Shown here: positions 13,801-23,500 of the stretch, in pieces
Layout of the letters: each line of letters starts with the position of its first letter
Numbering within the stretch: position 1 is the first letter of the stretch
Origin: Iris pallida
Taxonomy: Eukaryota; Streptophyta; Magnoliopsida; Asparagales; Iridaceae
Length of the DNA: 64,000 nt
Direction of reading: 5' to 3'
NCBI GenBank assembly: GCA_029216955.1
Contig: JANAVB010016209.1
Span: 62,001-126,000 of the forward strand
The notes under the pieces: model-generated
What the model was told of the DNA's origin: nothing
Database searches by the model: none
The model's input: only the letters and a program-made list of their open reading frames with translations
Program-made: the position numbers and the translations under genes

Positions 13801-15435
13801 ATTATCTTTTTGTGGTTATGGATGAAGTTTCTGAAGCATATCCAAGAGAAGGTTCTATGGTGTATGATGTTTGCTGATGATATTGTGGTGATTGATGAGA
13901 ATAGAGTAGCATTTGATGTTAAAACAAACGTGTAAAGAGATACTTTGGAATCTAAGATATTTATGATTAGTAGAACGAAAACAAACTATATGAAATGTAG
14001 TTTTAATCGAAGCAAAAGAGAAATGAAGCGGGGGGGGGGGGGGGGCGTTCTCCATATAGATGGACAAGAATACCTAACAGTGATAACTTTTATATAAGAT
14101 TATTCATTCATTATGATAGTGAGATTTAAAGAATGTTATGCATATAATTAAAACGTGATGGTTGAAATGGAGTACTTTTTGAGTACTTTGTAATCGTAAG
14201 ATATCTCTAAAGTTGAAAGAAAAATTCGACAAGACTATAAGATCAACCATGCTTTATGGACCAAATGTTTTATGGATCAAGAGTGTTGAGCAATTAAGAA
14301 GCATGTCCATAAAGTTAATATAGCTGAAATAAGAATGCCAAGAAGTTTAGTGATAATATATTAAATGATAGAATAAGAATTAGTATATCCGAAAAAGTTA
14401 GAGGTGACGCCAATTGATGACATGATGAGAGAAATCACCTTAGGTGGTTTGGACATATACAACGTAGACTAATGGATGCTCCCTTAAGGAGATGATATAG
14501 TAGTTAATGGAGTCAATAGGACTAGAGGTAGGCATATACGAACATAGTTTGAAGTATGAAAGAATGATATGAACTTTGTTAGCATTAGAGAGGACATGAC
14601 CCTGACATGGCTCTTAATAAGAATGGAATAAGAAGATTCAAACAACCGACCCAAAAATTTGGGATAAGGCTTTGTTGTTGTTGTTGTTGGGGGTGTGATT
14701 TTCAATTGTGATTTCATGCGTGCTCATGATATCTAGTCGTGCCACTAATCTTAACAAAATTCAATTTTTTTATGGGCCACGAGGTTGATATGGTAACAAG
14801 TTTTGATGATGTTAACAAAGCTTGGGTGTGTTTATGCACTTTTCCCCTTTCCACAAGCATGTTATTTCATCCACTTTATAACATGAGCTTTACCATGTTT
14901 TTAGTAACAGTGCCACTCGTCTTTTTGTGATTTTTTTTTGTAAACTTTCATAATTTCACCATGCCATGGTAGTCAAAGGCACGCCTCGAGCGTGCCTAAG
15001 ACGCGCCTTGAAGTAAGGCGCATCAGCTATGTCTCGCACCTCACTAGGTGAGACACCTTTCTCCAGACGCACTCAAGGCGCGCCTTTCAGTAAGGCGCAA
15101 CCAAGAAAAGGCGTACCTAGGTGCGCCTTGTGATTCTTTTTGTTTTCTATATATGAAGATGACCCTTACCTCATACAAGTGAGAGAGGGATAGCCCTTTC
15201 TATGGTTGCTAAAGTTGGTTACATTTAAACTTGAAAACGTAAAATTTACTAAAAGTGAGGTAGGAAGAATACAAATTCTTGTTAGTTTTGTTGATTGCTA
15301 CTACTATTGTTGCTCTGCTAGTTCACTTGGGTATGTTTTAACATGCTTTTGTTGGTTTAATATGTTATTTAGTTTTATTTCTTACATTACTATATATATA
15401 TATATATATTTTTTATTTAGTTTTATTTCTTACAT

Positions 15436-15493
<58 letters not shown>

Positions 15494-17496
15494 CGCTTCG
15501 TTTCACTCGGGCGCGCGCCTTAATTGCGCCTTGCGTATCAGGCGATATGGACTATTTGTGCCTCGAGTACGCCTTTGACTATATTGAATTTTACCGGTAT
15601 GCGTACTCACAAGTTCGGCGTTCAGGAATAATTTGGCAGGAATTAGAATTTTTTTCATCCACTATATACACACACACACACATACATATATGTGTGTGTG
15701 TGTATATAATTTTTTTTATTTTTAAATTGGAAGGTCTACATCTAGTGCATGGCTTAATCTTGAGTGTTTTTATTACGAATCTTCTTGGACTGAACCTCCC
15801 TCTTCGATCATTGGTTGTTGAGGTGTTGTTTAAGCCTTACCTCCCCTATACGAAGGGAATTGTAGTGGAGTACCTCTATCGGAGGATCAAACCGACCAAA
15901 CCAATTTTTGTACAGTACTAGAGGACGACTAGGATCATTTCTTATATTAGGAGGTCTGGGGGCAATCTTACCAATCCAATTTATTTTGCTTTCTATTAGG
16001 ATTGTTTATTGTTTGTATATCCTTATTATATATCCGGGTATAATTCTTTGCACGCCATTCCTCGATTAATACGTCTATTGCATTATTCCTCAATCTACTG
16101 CTTTGACGGGTTTTCATCGCACACTCTGTTCGTGCTTTACCGTTAGTACCACGATCATTTAGCCGGGCATATGGCTCCTCTAGGTGCGACTCTCAATCAA
16201 CCGTTACATGAATATCTCGGTTCATTCCCTCTTAATATTTTAAACGAATATCAGGTCCTTAGGATTCGAACCTCTGACCTGATTTTCCGGGTGCTTATGT
16301 CTTCGAGACTTAACCACTTGGACCAATTCTTATATTATGTTGACACAGGCGACGCCTAAACGGCCTAGGAGTGTGGGTTGGAGAGGTCTCGCCTCGACCT
16401 GGGAATATTTTTCTTGGTGAGGTTTTGCTCGCCTAGGTACGCCTAAGCGTCCGCCTAGGGTCACCCAGGAAAAAAAGGTCCACCTAGGATCGTCCAATTA
16501 TGTTTACTATCCTTACTTGATGTTGAATATTGGTTATTTCATATTTGTTGCTTCTTATATTACTTTTATGGTTATTGCTTGTTAGTTATACTACATATTT
16601 GTTTTACTACATATTTGTTTAAGCCTTACCTCCCCTATACGAAGGGGATTGTAGTGGAGTACCTCTGTCAGAGGATCAAACCGACCAAACCAATTTTTGT
16701 ACAGTACTAGAGGACGACTAGGATCATTTCTTATATTAGGAGGTCTGGGGGCAATCTTACCAATCCAATTTATTTTGCTTTCCATTAGGATTGTTTATTG
16801 TTTGTGTATCCTTATTATATATCCGGGTATAATTCTTTGCACGCCATTCCTCGATTAATACGTCTATTGCATTATTCCTCAATCCACTCTTTGACGGGTT
16901 TTCATCGCACACTCTGTTTGTGCTTTACCGTTAGTACCACGATCATTTAGCCGGGCATATGGCTCCTCTAGGTGCGACTCTCAATCAACCGTTACATGAA
17001 TATCTCGGTTCATTCCCTCTTAATATTTTAAACAAATATCAGGTCCTTAGGATTCGAACCTCTGACCTGATTTTTCGGGTGCTTATGTCTTCGAGACTTA
17101 ACCACTTGGACCAATTCTTATATTATGTTGACACAGGCGACGCCTAAACGGCCTAGGAGTGCAGGTTGGAGAGGTCTCGCCTCGACCTGGGAATATTTTT
17201 CTTGGTGAGGTTTTGCTCGCCTAGGTACGCCTAAGCGTCCGCCTAGGGTCACCCAGGAAAAAAAGGTCCACCTAGGATCGTCCAATTATGTTTACTATCC
17301 TTACTTGATGTTGAATATTGGTTATTTCATATTTGTTGCTTCTCATATTACTTTTATGGTTATTGCTTGTTAGTTATACTATATATTTGTTTTATGCATA
17401 ATTGTAGATTTTTTTTATTCAAAGCAACATATCTTGGGCGGACGCCTAGGCGAGACTGGTGGCATGTTGCTTTGCCTAGCGCCCACCACATAATAG

Positions 17497-17581
<85 letters not shown>

Positions 17582-20500
17582 CTATTATGTGTTGCAACTA
17601 GTCATTAATATTGACATGTAACGTAGAATATGTATACCTTAAGTGTTTATATGTAAAAAGTCCAATCAATCAATATCATGCTTTTCATTTCCAAATCACT
17701 AGCCCCAATCACTATCTGTCCTAGCTGTCCTTCCTATCAGACCTAATGTAGAATATGTATAGCTTAAGTGTTTATATGTTAAACATCCAACCAATTAATA
17801 TCACACTTTTCATTTCCAAAACACTAGCCCCAATCACCAGCTGTCCTTCCTATCAAAATTCGTGTTCCAATTAAAACCACCCCTAAAGATTGTGTCCTCC
17901 CATTTCTACATAGAAGGAAAAGAGTGCAACTAATAATATACACGACTAATTCATAAAGTTAGCCTTTAGTTGGAAAACACTTCAAATAAATCACAAATTT
18001 GACGAAATTTTCGCAAACCAGTGAACTGTTCATGGATTGATTTCGGCTGATTATGTATTGGTGAATTATCCAAATAATTCACAAATTATGTGACTATGCT
18101 GCTATAGAGTCGATCTCTTGCAAGACTGCTTGTTTTTCATGATTATAACAGTAGGAATAGTAGTAGCTTGTGGCAGACCACCTCATTGAGGAGAGGTGCA
18201 AAAATGATCCTTAGGCAATAATAGTAGATCAGTAGTAGTAGTCTAGTAGATCAACTAATAGAGACGAGCTAAGCACAGTAAGAAACGACATCAACAGACA
18301 TCCCATGCAGGTGGCTAGCGTAGTAAGGCTGAGGGTTGCTACTACAGTTTTGGTTTTGGGTACTGGGATTTGGTTTTACTGAGCTAGGATTTCAGAGAAG
18401 GTGAATATTGGATAATTGGTCAAGGCTAATAGGTGGCAATTGGGCTAGGGCTTATTGACATGTTTCCAGTGAAGGCTAGGGTGTGGAGATTAAGGTTTGG
18501 GGTGGTTTTGAAGAGGGTGATTGCTAGGTTTTTGGAGAGAGTCAGGGTTTGGGATAGGGAGAAAATATAGTTTTGGGTTGGGAATGAGGGGGAGAGAAGA
18601 TATATTTTGGGTTTAGGGTGATAGCGAGCTAGGATATGGGAAACAAAGATGGAGTTAGGGTTTTAGATAGGGTTAGGGTTTTGGTAAGACGGATATGGGT
18701 AGGGTTTTGTAATAGTTGTTACAATTTCATTTTTGTTGAAGTTGGTAATAGAGGTTGGGATTCTATTTTCGTTTAAGTTAGAGAACTAGATCCAAAATGT
18801 ACTATGTATCATGTCGAAAACTACATTGATATACTTTATTGAGATGGTTTCGGTACATATGCATAGGTGAATCTTCCTCATATAACTCTATTATGGGACT
18901 AAAGTAGACTACATAGACTAACTAACTTTAACAATAACATTGTATATGTACTCTTGTGACATACCAAGGTCTAATATAGATTTTTCATTATGGTTGACCA
19001 ATTCACCATGTAATTGGGGGTGGCTATCTGGTCGGTTTGTGTCAGCCCATTAATACACAATCCGAATCCAACCTATTTATATATGACCAGTTTAGCCTTG
19101 ACCTGAAACCGACCCATTTGACACATTATGCTAATGGACCGGGCTAGACTGTTGAACTCTTAACTTGTTAAACAAGACCAAAGACATTCGCATCAAAACA
19201 ATAAATTAGAAACCAATCAAAACCAAACTAAGGCATAGGCCAAGATCGAAACACCAATTCTGCTCCTGCTTCTCTGTCCAATTCCTCCACCCAAAACCTT
19301 GAGTCAGTGGTGGAGATTTTCCTCCAAGTCAGTGGTGGAGTGGTGGAGATAGAAAATGTAGTGGGTGGGGGCAAACTTAAAAGGTAGTAATGATAAATAA
19401 AACTTGTATTAAAAAAGACAAATGATTAGACAATAATAGTCTTAATATAATCTTTTTTAGTACCTAGCCAATCAAAATATTCAAATGCATACATACCAAG
19501 ATCTAGAATAAAGTATAGGAGAAAGAGAGTTTTGTCAAAGGATTCGACTTTTAACCTTCTAGTGTAGTTTTAGCCTATAGGCAAGTAAGGACAAATTGGG
19601 GTAGTGGGGTCAAAAGAGAATTTTAGTGAGGCAATACTGGAAAAATATCTATAACTATTTTATTTTCAAAAAACTTGAGTGGGGGCAATTTCCCCTACTC
19701 TGCCGTGGTCATCTCCGCCACTACTCCAAGTGAACCCCTGCCTTCTGCCTTTACAGTACAGCCCCCAAGTGGCTGCATCTTAGAGCTTGCATCGTGTTGT
19801 CACACAACAATAGGTGGGGTGGTGCCAAATTTGTGTCACCAAAGGATTTCAGACATGCCAATCGTCGAAGCCGACGAAAATCAGAGAACATTGCGACATA
19901 TGGCATCTCTCTCCAAACTTCCGTTACCGTTCTCAGTTTGAAGTATTAAATGAAGAGGAAAGATGGATTATGGGTTTGTTTAATGTGTGGCCCCGACCCC
20001 ATTAAACTGGTCAGTGACTAACCCTGGACCTAGTCCGTTTATTGAACGGGTTACAAGGTTGATCTGTTTATGCCTGAACCAGTTTAGGCTTGACTCAAAC
20101 CCACCTAAGGTGCCGGGTGGGTTGGCGGGTCGCTTCCAAATTGCCACCTTTACATGTAGCAGGGTAACAAACTCATGAAATCATAAGGTGCAATGAAGTA
20201 GTCGTTAAGAATCTAGACTAATGGCTGCTAGTTCAATTCTCATAGTTACCAGGTTACATGAGCAACAAAATTCTGACAGTATTTTTGTACCATGATTTAC
20301 TTGATGATTTCTTAGCTTTCGAAATCCATCTTCTTTTTCTGTATATCACAATTTATTGGATAATTTTTACTAATCCATGTTCCATACTATTTTGCAAATA
20401 CATGAAGGGGTGACTGTATGATATAAATTCAATGTTTATTTATTTAAGAGTTTTCACATCACTGGTATTTGTTTACCTGTAGGTCTTGTTGCAAAGTGTC

Positions 20501-23500
20501 AGAACATTTAAGCACTTGTTCCAAGTTATATTGGATAACTATCTGAGATTATACAACCAAATATAATTACAATGTTCAATAGTTTTAAAAGTATTGATAC
20601 CGATGCGGTTTGGCATGTCCCGGTTCGATACCGACCGCTACCAATACTGATTGATACTGATTGATACCGATGTTGGGGTCTCTTTCTCAGTCAATTCGGT
20701 AGAGAAAATTGAACCAGAAAGATTGAAAAATGGAAAATAGCGTCAACACAATGATTCATTGACAATGTTATAGTGTATCAATATGATTTCTTATTGATAA
20801 ATTGTAACTAGCATGTGTCGAAGTTGTATATATATAAATTCACAACATTTATCCATATTAATATTATTCTATTTAAAACTAACGACAACATCTAATATAT
20901 ACAATTGTCTAAATGTATCAAATGCATCGCAGGTAAGTCGATCATCATGAAAACCAATTAGCAAAGGTGGCTATTATTTCATTCAATTTCAAAACTATTA
21001 AGTATCAATACAAAAAATACTTAAAATTATAGCTAAATGAGTAAAATATTTTTTTCCTAAAATTTTAATTTATTAATAATTAATTGTTTTTCGATACCAA
21101 AAAATACAATACTCCGATCCGGAACTGCCAATCCCGATACTCATACAAAAGGTTTTGAACCTAGGTTCAAAGATGGCTCTCAATATAGTTATTATAATTG
21201 TTACAGTTTTATTTCATATTTGATGGACTAGATGATTTAGGTGTTGCTTGGTTAGGATCATGCTGATTTACTAGTCAAATCGGGATTTGTTTTTGGATCA
21301 TGTACTAAAGCAAAAAAGCAGAGGCATGAGGAGGATATGGAGGGAAGATAAGTTAGAACAAAGGAGGAGATCTATTTATCCTTCCCGAACATGAACTTAA
21401 TTTTTTTTTTTTTTTTTTGCATCCGTAATTAACAGAGTTTACGGAAACTAAAAAACCTTTCAAAACCAATGAAATTCCCGAAACCAAAACTGTAGGGGTG
21501 GGTAGGGGATTGGAGATCTAAAATTAAATGTTGGGTTTAAAGTTTCCTACACAAAAAATAGAACGATCTTTTCTTTTTGTTATTTTACATTCTACATTAT
21601 ATTCTATGGGCCGTTGTGCCTATTGTTGATTTGATGAGTTTTGCTGATACTTGCTATGTACTGAACCACATTTGTGTGTCTATACCTTCAGGTTGGGACA
21701 AGGCACCTCACGTGGAAGATGCTCGAGTACAAGTGGAGATAACTCAAATGATGCTATTGGTAGTAGAAGCACTGAAGTGAAAAAACATGATGGCCACCAG
21801 AAAGAACGACCGGAAGATAGCCCGGAAGGCAACGGTACTCCTGAAGCATCCCCTGATATTGCAGTTGAAACCGCTAGGGACCTGAGCATAGAACACAAAG
21901 AAGATGACCATGATGATAGGCTTGCTTCTGGTGGCAATGTCGATGTGGAAGGGGAGGAGACTACAGATTTTCAAATTTCAGGCGAAACTTTGCGTGATGG
22001 AAGCACTATTCATTCTTCCAGAAAACACAAGCTATCTTCCCAAGTGGAACAACCTATTATTCAAGTGAATGGTGATGGTGAAGACTTAAGGGCTACATAT
22101 AGTGGTAACAGCCGGGCAAAATCAGGAAGCAGCAAGGAATATCAGAAGCGGCATGATAATGGCGAAGAAGTTGTACAGGAAGGACGCTCCAGGAGAGCAA
22201 GAGATCTGAGAGGTCCTAAAGATGAGGAGCACATGACCCGAGGAAAAGATGATTATGGACGAGATGCTAGGCGTGACATGGATAGAAACAGAATGAGTTC
22301 CAAAGGAAGGGAAGGCATTCATAATTCTTACCCTAATAGAGATTGGGAATCTAATTCAGCACACCCTCCTCGAGGTAGGACTGAGGGTTTTGAGAGGCCA
22401 AGAGAGCCAGACAGTTTGGTTCGACAGAGGAGAGAAGATGACATTCACAGAAGGGCTAAAGATGAAGACTTAAGGAGGGAGCGTAATGATGAAACAGGAT
22501 TAAGGAACAGGAGTAAAGTTCGGGTAACTGACAAGAATGAGAAAGATGATAACATCCACACAAGGAAAAGGGTGGATGATGGGGATTGGGGAGGACGTCC
22601 AAGAGAAGGAGGAGCAAGACAGAGGGAGAGGGATGATGCCTTGTTGAGTCGTCGAGAAAACTTAGACGAGCATCCAGTCAACAGAAAGAAGGATGATGAT
22701 CATACAAGGAGAGAAAGAGTTGACAGGGAGGACTCCTTGCGGGGCTACAGGGCTAGGGAAGATTCCAGCAGTCGGAAAAGGGAAAGGGAGGACAGTGCTG
22801 ATCACAGGAGGAGGGAAGAGACTAGCAGAATGAGAGGCAAGCCTGATGATCATCATATGCCAAAGCATAGGGATGAAAGCTGGCGTCACAGAGAAAGAGA
22901 AGATAGGCAACGACTGAAGCTACCTCATGAAGAATCATTGACCCAACGGGAAAGGAACGAAGTGCGGGGAGCTACGAGGGGAGGGCGTTCTGTAGAAGAA
23001 GATAAACCATTGGGTGGAAACGGAAGGAATAAGAGTGATTCTAAAGTTACAGTATCTGATAAAGATAATCTGCATAGAGATAAAAGACGACAAGCTGAAC
23101 AATCCAAGAAAGGAGACCATGCCGGGGAAGAAAATAATCCACTGCATAAAGGCCGCGATGATGCTCATGCACGTGAAAAACATTATAATAACGAGGAAAG
23201 AAGCTCAAGGCATGAAAGGTTGAGCATACATAGTGATCGTACAACTACTGCTTCAGGTAACCATCATATGTCCAAGGACAGATTCAGGGAAGGCACTAGG
23301 AAAAGCAAGGATGGTGAAGGCAGTGGGCAAACCTCTCAAGGTCTTGTCAAGAGAAAGCACGAAGACCATAACACTAAACCATATGAGAAGGTATGTCAAT
23401 TACTGCACCTCAATAATTAAGAAAGACGAGGATATCATTTAACACCGGCGTGGTTACATGAAGAATACTTTTAAAATACTAAATGTATTTCTTGAACAAA

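Larger units (their letters stand above)
15828..17395. repeat. Tandem duplication, two units of about 789 bp
   Basis: Unit 1 (15828-16616) and unit 2 (16617-about 17395) are nearly identical, offset 789 bp. Each contains a tRNA-like SINE head (minus strand) and the left part of a GCCTAGGCG-rich element; only unit 2 is followed by that element's right end. The few differences I see are single bases, for example a GAAGGGAATTG/GAAGGGGATTG pair. Confidence 0.9.
11283..21691 (+). other. Giant intron (10,409 bp) of the FIP1-like gene
   Basis: Donor GTATGTG at 11283, acceptor CCTTCAG ending at 21691. It is full of transposon relics, listed separately. No host coding sequence was found inside it. 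Confidence 0.85.

Noticed and set aside
16262..16328. Possible tRNA gene on the minus strand
   Set aside because: A-box and B-box are present but the acceptor arms do not pair and no 3' structure fits; a SINE head is more likely.
18590..18720. Telomere-like GGGTTAGGG and TTTAGGG words
   Set aside because: The words are irregular and not in tandem register, and occur inside a purine-rich intron stretch; not an interstitial telomeric array.
22122..23244. Long open frames on the minus strand across the big FIP1-like exon
   Set aside because: Shadow frames opposite a highly repetitive charged coding sequence; no domain and no splice logic.
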